Part shown: piece by piece, positions 13,001 to 26,889 of the stretch
How positions within the stretch are numbered: position 1 is the stretch's first letter
Layout of the letters: each line of letters starts with the position of its first letter
Origin: Pegea sp. RAD2-039
Lineage: Eukaryota > Chordata > Thaliacea > Salpida > Salpidae
DNA: 64,000 nt
Reading direction: 5' to 3'
Assembly (NCBI GenBank): GCA_034620365.1
Contig: JAQGEQ010000110.1
Location: forward strand, 186,001 to 250,000
Translations under genes and position numbers: made by a program
Notes under the pieces: model-generated
Seen by the model: only the letters and a program-made list of their open reading frames with translations
What the model was told of the DNA's origin: nothing
Database searches by the model: none

Positions 13001-14894
13001 GATTAAAAGGATTTTTGTTGTCAAAGCAATAAAAGAAAAGTCAATTTTTTTTGCTTAGAGCTGTTTTTTGGACAAATTAACCTGAATATTAATCTATCTG
13101 CTAGCTTTTAAATTATTAAATGTTTGACTGATTTCATCTATGAAAGGATATGAGTAAAGTTTATTTTTTATTGGTTTAATTTCTAAGTAATGTTATTATC
13201 GTGACAGTTGCATTAAAACAAAAATAAACGTTATCTTTTTATGTATTTACTTACTTTGAGGTTATTAACTTAACTAAAATACTACATTTACAGAAGAGAG
13301 AAAATACAATAGAATATGATGTTTATTCAAAGATATAAAGAAACAAATGTTTTAATATAAAGAATTAGTGAGCAGATATTGAAACAACTTTTTTCAACTT
13401 CCAAATTGCCTGGTTAACAAGCTAAACATTTTATAGTTTCTTATAATACTATTAGCTTCATTTCAAATATTATAAACACTGAATTAGTTTCATAGAAATA
13501 TATACAGTGAAAAATGCTTTAAGTCATAAACGGAACTAATTTAGCTAGAAAAATGTTCCATCTGGCCAAACGGTAAAGTCAGTTTCCTGTTAAAGTTTAT
13601 TCAAATGTGAAAGTTTCTATGTTCGAAATTCTATTAGTGGTAAAAATATGAAGTTATTTCTACTGAAAGTTTAATAAGGTTTTACAAAAAACTTGTTATA
13701 TCTGAAATTACTAATGGCGGGTTGTTCACTGTAAGCGATAAAAAAAACATCCAACGCAGAGATTTTTTTCTTTTTCAATTTATTTGGCCTAAACAATCAC
13801 AAAAAGGTAAAGATTTTTATGAAATGTTAAAAAACGATACTTTCGATTTGAATGAAAGATAATAAAGAACTCATTAAACTGCTCAAAGGAATGCAGCAAA
13901 GAAACGTGAAAAAGTGAACGTTTTAAATAGAAAAAGAAATTTCAAAGAATTGCCAACAAAGAAGTGAAAACACTATTAACAGAAAACTATTATTTACAAT
14001 TAAATAGGTGTAAGATTGAAAAGTTTTAAACAACTAGCGCGATATGCAATGACTAAAATAAAAATATTTGAAATAAAAATTGCCTGAATGCAAAAAGCAA
14101 GTTTGAATCAGATTCTTACTGAGTACAATCCATAATTAGCAAAAACATGAAAGATGCAAAAAAGATTTTTAAAATAGAAAAACTGATGAAAAGCCTACTT
14201 ACTTTTACTTAGCAAATGGTGTTTATGGCTTCAAATTTCACAGTTATGATTTTATACAAATATCATAAAAGTATTCCAAGTTTCTAAAAGTATATTCTAC
14301 ATGAAAACGAAATAGTGGATGTTGCCACATCTAATTTCAAGGTAGCTAGATTCAACAAATAAATATATTTACAAAAAATTGAAATGAGTCTAACAAGGTG
14401 CAACTTAATCGTAGTAACACAGTTTTATTAAACTACAAAGATAAATCAAGCTAAAGCAAATGCTTGTAGGTTGACTTAAAATATAATAAATGGTCAGGTT
14501 TGCTGTGAGTCAACAAAGAAGCAAGTTAAATAAACTGCCACTTAAAATAGTTGCTTTCATTTGATCATATTCGTTCAGTTCTCTACACAAGTTGTAGTTT
14601 GAAGGTCAATTATAAAGATTTGTGACAAATAATATATAAGGTTTGATTGGAAGACTTGCTGATGATGAGACTTCCACATTTGCTGGTCAATAAATTTACC
14701 GCAAGTTATTTGAAATATAGAAAAGGAAATTTGAAACTGCACTTATTTGAGTAACGAGAGGAATAAATTGTGACAAGTGATTGTTAGTTGCTGATAATTG
14801 TGAATCATTTTCATAGTGCAAATCTACACCACTAAAACTGAACAAAGTTGGTTTCTTCGTAGTTAGAGAAGAATAGAAGCAAGAACAAAAGTGA
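7011..14894. other. Long AT-rich stretch without recognisable genes
   Basis: Nearly 8 kb of very AT-rich DNA was read on both strands. I found no run of exons with consistent phase and no family similarity. A degraded tRNA-like element at about 13.55 kb is listed separately. The last ~0.4 kb probably contains the 3' UTR of DESI2. Confidence 0.5.
13552..13640 (+). repeat. Degraded tRNA-like sequence, possible SINE head
   Basis: The segment has an A-box-like string (TGGCCAAACGG) and, about 50 bp on, a B-box-like string (GTTCGAAATTC), the two internal RNA polymerase III promoter elements of tRNA genes. The wording resembles a Leu/Ser-type tRNA with a long variable arm. A convincing cloverleaf with paired acceptor ends is not visible, so a decayed tRNA-derived SINE is more likely than a working tRNA gene. 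Confidence 0.3.
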
Positions 14895-16781
14895 TCACGT
14901 CCTTCTGTGGTCCACAATTTCATCATATTGATCTTGTTCACCAAGATTATTGGCTAAAGCAACTGGTGTAAGCCACTCTTGAGGTAGACATCTTTGTAGA
15001 AAAGGGATACAAGTACTAACACTGGCAAGTCGATTTATCCACCTGGGAATTTGTCTTCCACACAAGATCTGTTGATAAAAACAATCTTTGTTTGAATATT
15101 TTGATGAAATAAATGACAATTTAGATGAGCTTCAAAATAAAATAGGGGTTTGGAATTAAATCTGAAGCTTTTCAAGAAACAAAACTGAAAAAAATCGATA
15201 CTCGTTTTTTCAGTTTTTCTTCAAAACAGAAGTTCTTGATAATATTTTGAAGCAAGCGTGTCAAAGGTAAATGTTTTGGAATATTTTTACAGTTAAAAAA
15301 AAAGAAAAAGGTATTGAAAGCAAGTCTAATGAAATTAATTTGATGAAATAAAAAAATAAAAAAACAAGATTTTAGCTGGCAAGTAAATCAGAAAACACAA
15401 ATAGAGAAATTCGATTCTGATATCTTTTAAATTAGTTATAAGTGGAACAGACAAAAATAAAGAAAACAAATCTGAGAAGTTTATTCGAATAAGAAGCAAC
15501 CAAGCAATAATTGATTTAAAGGGCGAAGCTTATATTTATTTATGTCATGACCAATATATCTGATATAGATTGAGACCTTTTCGCAGTCATCATGTTGTCA
15601 TGTTCGCTTTAAGAACTTTAAAATTAGTTATCTGTAGCAATCGCTTAAAATATATATATTCAGGATAAATCCACACCAAAATATGTCTAAAATAAAATAG
15701 TGAACATTTTACTTACACTCGTCAAAGCAGATGAGAAGTGATTGCAATTCTTATGCATTAGATGATAAGCACAACCTCTAAACTCTTTGCCAAGTTGATC
15801 AACTATCTTTTCTACATCAGATTGAGTGAAGTCTGTCATCCCAAGTACTATGCTCTCTCTTAAATTCAGTTTCATTTTAGAACAATTACTTAAAGCAAAA
15901 AGTTACAAAGCTAGTCAAAAACAAATTTATATTTAAAACTATGACATTAAACTAAGTTTTATTTGACCAGAATATACAGTTTATAGAAAATTGATAGAAA
16001 ATGTAGATGGTAGAATAGAAGGTAACTCACTTAAACTTAAAAGTTTCGCCTAAATCAGTTGTGTCTCTTGGTGAAATTTCGAAAATTCCACTAAACGGAA
16101 ACTGGTGGCCACCATAGGCAAACTCTGAAAAAGTTTAAGTCTTCTAGCAAAATGATCAACACGAGTGAGGGTTAAAAGAACCTCTGTTAAATACTTCCAC
16201 ACCAGAATGATAAACTCCAATACCGATAGCTGAAGTATATTGATTGATCCAGTACTGGTATCAAAAAAAAGTTTATTTTAGTGATAATTTTGTATTTGAA
16301 TTAAATAGATGGTCATGAAATTAATAAGACTTTAACTTTAATAAACTTTTTAAAATGAGTAGACAAATGCATATTTTGAAAACAAATTTAAATTTAAGCT
16401 AAAAACTTATTAAAAAACTATAAAACAATATTATGTTATAAAATGTTATCAATAAAAAATACCAATTATTATTAATTATAATGCTTTTGATATGTAATAA
16501 ACATCTTTATTAAACATTTAATTTTTATATATAATAATTTCTAACAGATATAATATAATTTGTACAAGATTAGATCATTTTAACAAACTAATCAATAACT
16601 AATGCACTGTTTAATTAACCTTTCTAACAGCTAGGTAATTTTAAATACATTCATATCATACTAGACAAATTAAAGAACATATCAATTATCAATAGTTATA
16701 AAAAGTTTTTTCTATAAATCTATAAATATTTAATAAAAAGCTTACCATATCATAAATGTTTAAAATAACAGGAATACTCAT
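14895..16781 (-). CDS. DESI2: DESI2, PPPDE-family cysteine peptidase, complete, 172 aa
   Basis: Five exons join in phase: 16781-16746, 16254-16182, 16124-16031, 15858-15717 and 15068-14895, all with GT-AG introns. The protein starts [12 protein letters not shown] and carries the PPPDE papain-like fold. The catalytic histidine is H28 (VYHSGVEV) and the catalytic cysteine is C106 in [11 protein letters not shown]. Human DESI2 (194 aa) shows the same blocks: [48 protein letters not shown] and CLP.EWLTP. DESI proteins are described as deSUMOylating isopeptidases, with deubiquitinating and depalmitoylating activity also reported. They are mostly cytoplasmic. The C-terminal tail is shorter than in human and ends in VDHRRT. 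The start fits the family length and leaves no missing N-terminal motif. Confidence 0.95.
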
Positions 16782-19700
16782 TATTACAATAAACTATAAA
16801 TTTTTCTCAACTTATAAAGATAAAAAAATTTCTTGAAATTTGCTATAAAAAGAAAAAAATAAATTTATAAGTAATCTTTTTCTAGTTTTATGCTTTTGCT
16901 CATTAAGAAACCCTTCTTGCTACAACAAACTCATTATAAATAGTATAAACTTTCATAACACTATCACTAAATAAAAATTATATTTGTCAACAATAAGAAT
17001 TATTTATTACAAAATTATATATAGACTATACAAAATAATTTATTAGTATAAATCTTTTATCTTGAAATAAGATCTATGAAAATTTAACATTAAATTAAAA
17101 AATATATTTTCTATGAATGCATAGTTTAAATTTTATAAAAATAAATTAAATATAATATTATTACTAACATACTAAATAAATATTATTGAGAAAATAACAA
17201 TTACACTACAAATAAGAGTTAATAGTTTTAATAAGACTTTTTAAAATATTATTTATAGCTTTTGATAACTTGTGTAAAGCTTTTTTTGCAATATTTGATG
17301 CTTATGATCATGAAGTGGTTGATGTACTATGAAATAGATTTTGTAACAATGAAGAATTTGTAATAATATGAATAGATTTAAAAATCAAAATTTTATAATT
17401 ATTTTCATCATACCAAATATTTTAAAACTTTCTACAACCATTAAAAAGTTGCAAGATATAAAAAAAATTGTTAGTTTACATTTATATTTTTATACTTTAA
17501 TAAATTTGTATATAAAAGAAGTATAGAATGTATAGTTAGTTAATACTAAAATTTTAACAATTTTGTAGGGAACAAAATACATAGGTTTTATTTAATTAAA
17601 TAACAACAAAAGTGAAAATGAGGTTAGATTAAAAAGAATCATTCAATTAACTTGACATATCAGTTAAAAGAAAATTTTATTTTATAAAACATTAATTCTA
17701 AAAAAAGAGTACAGGCTAAACTTGTAGTAAAGATACATTCTCTAAATATTTCACGATAATGCAAATAAAAACTTAAAGCACAAAACCATTTTAATTAAAC
17801 TTTTAATTTTAAGCACTAAACACATTTGTAAATTATTATTGTTTGTAAACAATTTCAAACAGTTTTTAATTCAAATGTGAAAGTTCACAAAACAAAGCTG
17901 AACTTAATTTTCAATGCAATAAGGTATTTGGGAAAAGTTTAAGATTAATAAAAAACTAAAATAATTTATTATTGTATTAACTAATTGTTTATAAGAAAAT
18001 AAAATAGAACGTTTTTAAAATACTATCAAAGCGAAGAAACATTTTAACGATTAAAACAACCTTCAACAGCAAAATAAGTAGGTTTGTGCAATAAACTATT
18101 TTGCAGTAAGACGTATGCATAAAATTAAATAATAGTTAACCATGAGTAGCTTGAGTTAATAAGTGTTTATATAATTCTTACTTTTATCAATATAACTCAT
18201 TACCTTCATAATTTTATATTAATATTTTGCACTTAAAATTTCAAAATAATTAATTTAATAATAAAACGATAACTATTTCGTACAAGTCGTTTTATAAAAC
18301 TTTGAAAACAATATTTCAAAATCCTAATCAGCCAACAATATTTTGTTTAAATACTTCAAGTATCGATCTTGTTATACATTATAATACAAAGATTATGCAA
18401 CAAGTTTTATCACTGCCTTCATAAATATTCGAACTAAAACTGAGTAAAGCAATAATTTGGAGAAAGCTAATTGATTTTAGTTATCACCTAAACATATGAA
18501 ACTTTCTGATTAGCTTTTAACTACAAAGCAGCACTATCTGACAGTGGAGGGTTCAAGTAGTCGCCTTTTAAAGTAGAGCCATAGTACAGATTCACTTCTC
18601 TTTGTTATTAAATGATAGCAAAACATATAATGAATTATCTTACACCGACTATCCTACTTGCTTCATCAGCAAACAAATGTTTTTGAGAAGCTCTCTTTGT
18701 ATATACTTTTCCAAAAATAGCAATTAAACATTCTGAGTAGTAAAATTGATTAGAAAACGGTAGATGCTAAAAACGCATCGACAAATATAAATACATGAAG
18801 TCATATTTTTGTCATTATTTTTATAATAGTTTGTTTGGTAGCTTTGTTCATAACTAAAAGACAAATGAATAAAATACAAATGCAACTTGACGAATAGAAA
18901 AACATATACTCTTAGTTTTAGTTTATAACTTATAGATTATTATAGTACTATGTAGAATGTTTGACTAAAACTTAATAAAGAAAGGAATAAAGATATTAGA
19001 GTAAAAATAAAGCCTTATATAATTTTGAAAGTTGTTGATGTAAGTATGTTGATGTAAGGTTACTAATGTGATTACTAGCACAGTACTGACGTTCCTTTAA
19101 ATCTCACTGTGTTTTGCTTTGTTTTTAACATTATTTGTCATAGCACATCCAGCATTTTTGTTCTCCGCCTGAGTAGATATTACTATTATTATTAATACTT
19201 ACATACAATTTATCCAATCCTAAAAGTTCTTTTCGTATAAAAATAAAATTCTTAATTTGCAGTAAACATTTTTTAATGATGCATTCATATTTTTTATTTA
19301 TTTGTAATAAATTGACTTTTTTAAATTATTTTGTAGCATACGAAGATCATTTTTAATTATCGATAATATTTAATTAAATATTTATTTACATAGGACTACT
19401 TAATGTTTGCTTAAAAAGTTCAAACAGCTTTATATGAACTATTATAAAAAATCATGATAAATCTAAATTGATAAATCAGCCATAAAATTTAACCGTAAGA
19501 TAATATCATTTTACTCATAAAATGTTCAGCCAATGATAAGACTAACCTTGAGTTTACTGGCCATAAGTGCTGCAAATTGAAATACCCGACAAAATACTGA
19601 TAGTATAAACAGTTAAAAATAACTAACTGACTACCTGTAAACTTTGTCTTATCCTTTAATGACCAAATTTGTTTTTTTGTGACCCTTAATCTTAATATTT

Positions 19701-22200
19701 CTACTATTCGGTAATTTCGCTTTCACTCAATATTTATCTATTTCTACTAATCATAATATCACTTCAGCGACAGAACAATTATTTCCTGCTTGACTTTTAA
19801 AGTTAAACGGAACACAGCACACTTTAAAAGCTTTTAGTATAACAGATTTGATTAATGCAAAATGGAAAAGTAATTTTCATTATTTGACCAGTTATTTAAA
19901 TGTAATTTCTTTTCATTATCAAATTATGCATAAATATTGTTACGTTGCTATTTTACTACTAATTATGCTAATTGTTATTTTATCTTAATATCAATATTTT
20001 AAACTGATTCATATTTAAATACCAACTAATCTATTTAATTTTTAAAGGTTTGAGAACAAAAAATATATTAATGAACGATTTTTTTACCAACTTTAAAAAA
20101 AGATTCCACAACTCAAATGAAAAAAGTTAAATTTTCTCCTTACTGGTATTTAAAAAAGTCAAAAGTGTAAAATCATTTACTAAACAAGAAGCATGTATAA
20201 TCAGTAAACTTTCTAAGTGTATGAGCAAATATTTTAAGGATAAAGCTTATTTAGTTCATTTCAAAACAGCAGTGACTGATAAAAATGAAAATTCTGAGAA
20301 ATAGCTGATGCAAAATTTCATAACTTTCTAATGTTTACTAAAATTTGATAACCTTTTTTCTTATTAAATGACGATAAATTGTGATGAAAACTTTTGTCTG
20401 ATAAACATCAAGATAGTTGTTACACTCAAGACGATAAGTAAAAACTGATGTAATATTTCAAGACACACAAAATCAAGACTTGCTTGATGAAATATTTACA
20501 TAGTAAGCCTTATTTTGAGATGTATTTAAACTCACTGATTTGATCAAATCTAATCCAGTAGCAGTGTGCATGGTTCGTATAAATGATAATTTCCTTGACT
20601 AAACAAAACTTTAATCAGCATAGGCATCAGGAGTTGGAATTTAACTATAAACAAAATTTCAGGACAAAGAACTGCAACATTATTTGTTTGTGAACAATTT
20701 TACAAGCCCTAAACACCGATCAGGTTTGGATTTTATATCAATTTTATCGTATTTTTCTGGGTTTAACCAAATTCAATTTCAAACAGAAACATTTTACAAA
20801 TTTGCTGGAGGTTCTTTTTTAATCCAGCTGATCTTATTCTTGATGTCATAAAGAGGTTCTTCAGCAGTTGCTCGCAATGACCTCAATGATGAAATTAAAA
20901 CCTCAGTAATTAATGAAATGAATTTTGAGACAATAATCTCAAAAGCAAATCATTTGTGAAAAAGCTTGAATGTTGTTTCAAGAAATCAAATATCTACAAA
21001 GAAATCAAGAAGAATTTGTTAGAAAGCTCATTCAAAAAAAGAAAATCATAAGAAATACTTTGTTAAACAAGTCTTACATTAAAGTATAGTTTTTGTAATC
21101 AGTTAATATATTAATTAATCATATACTAAACTAGTATAAGACCTTAGCTTAATTTTAAAAAATATAAATATTTTACTTGATATTGTTATTTTGAAAAAGA
21201 TCTAATGTATTTTATAAAAGATTATGCAAAATATAGGTTTCTTTTTGAAGAGCATATTCATTTGAATTTTATGTATTTACTTCTATTTGCGCTGATAATG
21301 ATTAAGAATTTCCCATAAATCAAAACTTATTTATCTGAAATATTTTACTGAAATTTTGAAAATTAATCATTAATTAAATTTCATCCGTTTTTTCAACATT
21401 CTAAATCTCTGGGGCTTTCAACAAAATCTCTTATAGCGATCGTACATATTATAGCTTTATTGTTCTACCTTTTTTCAAATTAAAAAATATATCTTAATGA
21501 AAATAAAAAGCGTTTTATGAGAGCCAGTAAAATATAGAAAATGTTTTTTCAGCTTAAAAAACTATTACTTCGGAAATAATCGTTGTTTGTTTGCAAGAAA
21601 TGAAAAGAGGTATACTTATTATAATCTACCAATTATTTTTTTAAAGTGAAATATTTAATTAAAATATAAAAATAGGAAATATAATAAAAAAGTTACATAA
21701 ATTTGGTTTTTAAATAAGTTTATATTCACAAATTTACAATTTGGGATTTTATTATTTTTGAATTTTTTTGTGATGAGATGCACCATTTAGATTTTCATTT
21801 CCTAACATTTAGTTCGGTTTGAATGATTTGAAATACCTTTAAAAAGCTTTAAATTAAATATTTAATCTAACAGAAATAAGCTTTGTAAAAATAGGTTACC
21901 AGTTACTTCACCAAACTTATTTAATTTCTCCATTCTTATTAAATCTAACAATCTTTTTAGGTGTTATATCATTTTTTAGATACCTTAAATGTAATTGAAA
22001 TTCAATAAAATGTAAACTTATATTATTTAGAACTGTTTTAAAAATGATATATAATTTTTGGTATAGGAGTTAGCACAATTAATTTTTTTGATAAAAATGC
22101 TTTTACATATAGTATTTCAAATTTATATTTTGGTATTTTCTCACTAACTTTACACACTATTTAAAAACAACTTAAAAATAAAGCTTAATATACTTTTTTT
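16782..22200. other. AT-rich intergenic stretch, nothing recognised
   Basis: About 5.4 kb between the divergently oriented DESI2 (-) and peptide transporter (+) genes. I see no phase-consistent exons, RNA genes or clear repeats. It should contain both promoters. Confidence 0.5.
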
Positions 22201-22214
22201 ATAACTTTTTATAG

Positions 22215-22397
22215 GTTCTGTCTCCAAAGTGGAATCATTTGAAATTGAGGGTAAATAATAATTGCTTAAAATTGATGAAATGTAATTTCATTCGGTAGTA
22301 TAGTAATTTGTTTCCCGGCTAGTCTTGAATATTACTTTCAAATGTTTAATTTCTAACCGAATTATTTTTATTTTCAGAAAATGTAAAAGATAAAAAA
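22215..22397 (+). CDS. Two candidate small exons upstream of the peptide transporter (alternative N-terminus?)
   Basis: Segment 22215-22250 (acceptor ATAG before, GTAAAT after) and segment 22378-22397 (TTTTCAG before, GTAAGT after) share a frame across their intron and read SVSKVESFEIEENVKDKK. The second ends at a codon boundary, exactly the phase needed to splice into transporter exon 2 (GFPYHVG...). The start exon of the transporter ends in the similar string KRDKE. This suggests mutually exclusive first exons giving two cytosolic N-termini. The exon carrying the upstream ATG was not found. The alternative is that they belong to a separate small gene or are chance. Confidence 0.35.
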
Positions 22398-22889
22398 GTA
22401 AGTAATCTCTAAAATTATTTCAAAAACTTGATTTATCGTAAAGATAAGTAATTTAAATGAGGCCTTTTTTAACCAAAAAACGACAAAATGTATATCAGCT
22501 TACGATGCCGATATTAATGCGGTAAACATCGAAACGTGGTCGTTATGTTTTGAATTTGTGGTGATTCGTTGTTTACAAGAAATGAACTTATAAGAAATTA
22601 AAAACAAACACATTTTTTATAGTTATGACATTTAAATTATTACATTAATCAGTTGTTAAATTGATTTAAATTTCAGTAAATTTATTAACTTCATTTTCAA
22701 AGTGCTACAAATCCTTTATTAAAAACTAAGATTCTAATGGTGGAATTATAACTTAAAATTAATCTGATTAGCAGCACATATTTTTATATCAAGCGTCACT
22801 TGTTACTTCCGTCTTTTTCATTATCTATTTTTCTTATTTCTACTTTTATTATTTTGTGATACTTATCTCTCTCACGCTTTTTAATTGAT

Positions 22890-25800
22890 ATGGATAATGA
22901 TTTTTATATGGACGACATTTCAAATGAAAAAGAAAAATTACTTGATAATACTGATCAAGTGAAATTAGTTGATAGTAGTAAAAGGGACAAAGAGGTTTTT
23001 TCGATACTTTTAGATTAGTTGATTGATCTTTATAATCTGAAGTTTATGTTTTCAGGGATTTCCATATCATGTTGGATTTATTTTGGGAAATGAATTTTGT
23101 GAAAGATATTCTTATTATGGGATGAGAAGTTAGTTTACATTTGTATTATTAGGAATTTAATTTTGTAATTTTCTTAATCAATTATTTATCAAATGTAACA
23201 AATTTAATGCTGAGAAATTATACAAGTTCTTTTATTTATTTTTATAAAAATTCATTTTTAAATTTTTTATGAACTTATCAATTAATTTGTAGAACTTTTT
23301 TGTTGATATAAATGATTATTTTACTGTTTATTTTCAGCTGTGCTAGTTATTTATTTGACATCAAATTTAATTAGATGGGATGATAATACTGCAACTGCTG
23401 TTTATCATGCCTTCACAGTACTTGCTTATCTCTTCCCTTTGATGGGGGCTATGCTAGCTGATAGTGTATGGGGAAAATACTGGCAAGTTATTTAAATGAT
23501 CAAATACAAACCCCAAACATACTTAAACATACTAAATGATTATTTATAGGACAATCCTGTCTTTATCAGTGGTTTATGCAATCGGATCAGGAATAAATAT
23601 GATGAGTGCAATTAAACCTATTGGTGGTGAAAATTTAGCAGTACATGCGTATGTTGCATCTTATCTATTTTCTAGCTCATTCCACTATTTATTCTTTCTT
23701 GTACTTGTTTTAGAGCATTAGCTTCAACTGGATTATTTGTCATAGCTTTTGGAACTGGTGGTATCAAGCCATGTGTATCAGCATTTGGTGGAGACCAGTT
23801 CACAGCAGACCAGGTAAATTTGGTTATATAAGTGAATCTGGTTTTCAGTCATAAACCTATTCACTTTTCTTTGTTAATTTATTATTTATAATTTCTGTTT
23901 TTCACTTTTAATTATAAATATTTTGTTGAAGTAATTGTGTATTTAGTTTATATCTATCATAACATCATAAAAAACTTCCATTTTTTATATAAATTATTTT
24001 ATAAATGCAGTTTGCAAATATTTCAAATTAACTTGTCAATTTGTTTTTCATTTGTTTTGATAAATTTTATAATATTTATTTTGATTAATTAGTGTTTAAA
24101 CACGTTTCAAAATATTTATTGAAGAATAAAAAATTCAAATTTTTATGTTTTTTAATCCTGATTTTACTTTTTCATAAAATCTTTACTTTTATAGGATAAT
24201 TATCGAAGAGGATTCTTTTCTTTATTTTACTTAGCCATCAATGCAGGGAGCTTGGTATCTACTTTCGTGTCTCCTCTAATCAGAGGTAATTTTTAGCAAA
24301 TTCTCATAAATAGATTTTGAATGTTTGTTTTTAGAGAAAGTTAAGTGTTTTGATGATGATTGTTTTGCATTAGCATTTGGAATCCCCACCGCTTTGATGC
24401 TTATTGCAATCAGTAAGTTGATAAAAGATGTCACTACTTTTGTAGTTGTTGTTAGTTTTAATGTATAAATATTTTAGTTTTGTTTGCAATTGGAACGCCA
24501 TTCTACACTAGACTAGAACCAGAAGGAAATATATTCTATGAAGTTTGCAAAACTATTTATGTGAGCGTTCTGCTTTGTTTACTTCTTATCTAAACACAAT
24601 TTATTGAATAGAGATCCCTCAAACGTCGTTGGAATATTCCAGCAGATGAAAGAAACGAGGAACATTGGCTGGATTATGCAAATGATGGCACAAATGTAAT
24701 TAGTAGCTAGTAGCTGCAACAAATCTGATGTCAGTCTTTATCAGGCTCAATTAATCCAAGACATCAAATATGTTTTGAAAGTCCTGATCATCTACATCCC
24801 ACTCCCTCTCTTTTGGTCACTATTCGACCAGCAAGGGTCTAGGTGGACGCTACAAGCGGTTCGAATGAACGGTCAATTAGTCAGTTTTTTGCATCTTTTA
24901 TCTCTTACTAATCATCGACTAATTACAGGGTAGTGTTGTCATTCTTCCTGACCAAGTCCAGATACTCAATCCTCTTATCATCGTCACTTTAATTCCTTTG
25001 TTTGAAGCCACTCTGTATCCTTGTTTAAGATATTTCAAGCTTAACTTCAGGTGCTCCTAAATTTCCAGCTGATCTTCTAACCGACTTAACTCATTCACAG
25101 CCCTTTAAGAAGAATGGGAGTTGGTATGTGGCTTGCTGGGATTGCATTTGTAGTTGCTGGCGTTATTCATCTGATGATTGAGGTTTATATTTGATCATTT
25201 CTTCATCTTCTCATCTCAAATTTTCCCAGGAAAATCTCACATTGGTCCCTCGTTCAGGAGAATCCACTTTACGAGTAGTTAATGGGGCTGATTGTGATGT
25301 GACAGTTGAAGGAAATCTTTGGGATTGGAATGAGAGTCCGCAAGTGATTCCTCATGGAAATGTATCTGATACATTAGAAAGAAAGACTCCACCTGGCTTC
25401 TATGATCTCAAGTTTCATTGTGGAGGTGGACAGATAAGCAAACAAGTCCATCTGCTTTCCGAGAAATCTTTTGATATTTACATCTATGGCACAGCAAGCA
25501 ACTTGCTTTCGACTGACGCTGTAAGTACCCCTCTTCAAACCCTCTATATCATTTACTCATCTCTTTTTGATGCAGAAAGAACGACAAACCAAGAAATCGG
25601 ACAGTGGACAGGCATTTGTTGGGTAAATTGGGCTAAATTAGCTGGCAATTTGGTTTACTCGTATCTTTTTAGATTAGTTAACTTGCAATTGTCAAATATT
25701 ACCGCTAAACTCTCTGATCAATCAGTGGAAGTAGTTCCTGGTGGACGTCATGAGTTTACGGAGCTGTCTCAAGGAAGGTTTGAGCAATTGATGAGGGAGT

Positions 25801-26560
25801 TGATGACAACTAGCTCAATTAAACTATTTCTTCAGTTACGAGTTGAAAGTTAAGGTTATTGGTGGAGAAGAAAAAGTGGAAAATGTAGAAGTGCTCACCG
25901 GAGCAGCATACACTTATATCTTTACTCCTACTGATGTAACTTGCACAAATATTTGTAATTTAATCTTTAGTCAACTATACATTTTCAGGGCATCGAATCT
26001 TTCAAAGATATATATGAGAATGATGTTAGTATCTTCTGGATGATTCCTCAATATTTTATCATCACTTTAGGTGAAGTTTTTCTATCTGTTACTGGATTAG
26101 AGTTTTCATATTCACAGGTATGTTTTCACAAGCTTCATATCATTCTTATTTTTATAATTTATCTTCTTCATAAACATCTTTTCAATGATCGCATATAGGC
26201 TCCTCAAAGTATGAAGTCTGTTCTCACCTCATTTTGGCTTCTTACTGTGTCTATTGGTAATATCATTGTTCTAATTATTGCTGAGACAAGTTTGATTCCC
26301 AGTCAGGTAATTTACAAAAAGTTACTCACAGAAACTTATTAAAAATAAAATTGTCGGTTTAGGCTGATGAATACTTCTTATTTGCTGGTCTTATAGCCTT
26401 TGCAGCTATAGTCTTCTTATTTCTAGCGATGAGATATAAATATGTTGATGAATCAGTATTCAAAGTAAAACTTGAAAGTGATGACGAGTCAACACATTCA
26501 TCCAGTGATTCAGAACTGGGTAAAGTCAACCCAGTGTTTATCCATAACTCTCAGCTGTAA
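22890..26560 (+). CDS. Proton-coupled oligopeptide transporter, SLC15 (PEPT) family, complete, 724 aa
   Basis: Nineteen exons join in phase: 22890-22994, 23056-23128, 23338-23482, 23550-23648, 23714-23813, 24195-24285, 24335-24412, 24478-24560, 24612-24695, 24745-24879, 24929-25050, 25101-25182, 25230-25520, 25576-25622, 25673-25777, 25836-25935, 25989-26117, 26199-26306 and 26363-26560. The sum, 724 aa, matches human PEPT1/PEPT2 (708/729). Family marks are [13 protein letters not shown] in TM1 (ExxERFxYYG-type), the TM2 histidine in [32 protein letters not shown], and [12 protein letters not shown] in TM7. Exons 13-16 encode the large extracellular loop between TM9 and TM10. The C-terminal tail is acidic and Ser-rich. 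It imports di- and tripeptides with protons at the plasma membrane. Intron 3 is GC-AG; all others are GT-AG. I cannot assign the paralogue. Confidence 0.95.
23483..23549 (+). other. GC-AG intron in the peptide transporter
   Basis: The only reading that keeps the conserved GKYWTILSLS block in frame ends exon 3 after TACTG and starts the intron with GCAAGT, the consensus of GC-AG introns. The intron is 67 bp and ends with TTTATAG. A branch-point-like TACTAAAT lies near its 3' end. Using the nearby GTTATT as donor would break the frame and insert residues absent from the family. Confidence 0.75.
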
Positions 26561-26880
26561 CCAAATATATTTATTGCTATTTTTAATTTATTCATTTTAT
26601 TTTTTGCAATTGGATAATTTTGCAGACTGCTGCTAGTAAATGATTGCAAGCAATTTGTTTAACAAAATGAAGTTTATATACTGAACTAGTCTGCTAAAAC
26701 CATTTCAACAAGTGCAATTCTTTCAAACAACTAACACGCTTATTGCATTTCATTTTATTTATTTGGTAATGTCATTTTGTTTCTTTGAACTATGAACAAA
26801 CCAGTTGTTTGTATGCCACATTTGACCCACAAATATTGATTTGTATCAATATTAACTTACTTATACTTCAATTAAAGCTC

Positions 26881-26886
26881 AATAAA
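26881..26886 (+). terminator. Polyadenylation signal of the peptide transporter
   Basis: First AATAAA after the TAA stop at 26558-26560, about 320 bp downstream, giving a plausible 3' UTR. Confidence 0.45.
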
Positions 26887-26889
26887 GTT

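Noticed and set aside
14696-14944. Minus-strand frame of 82 aa overlapping the end of DESI2
   Set aside because: It overlaps the true last DESI2 exon in another frame and continues into its 3' UTR; no family signal.
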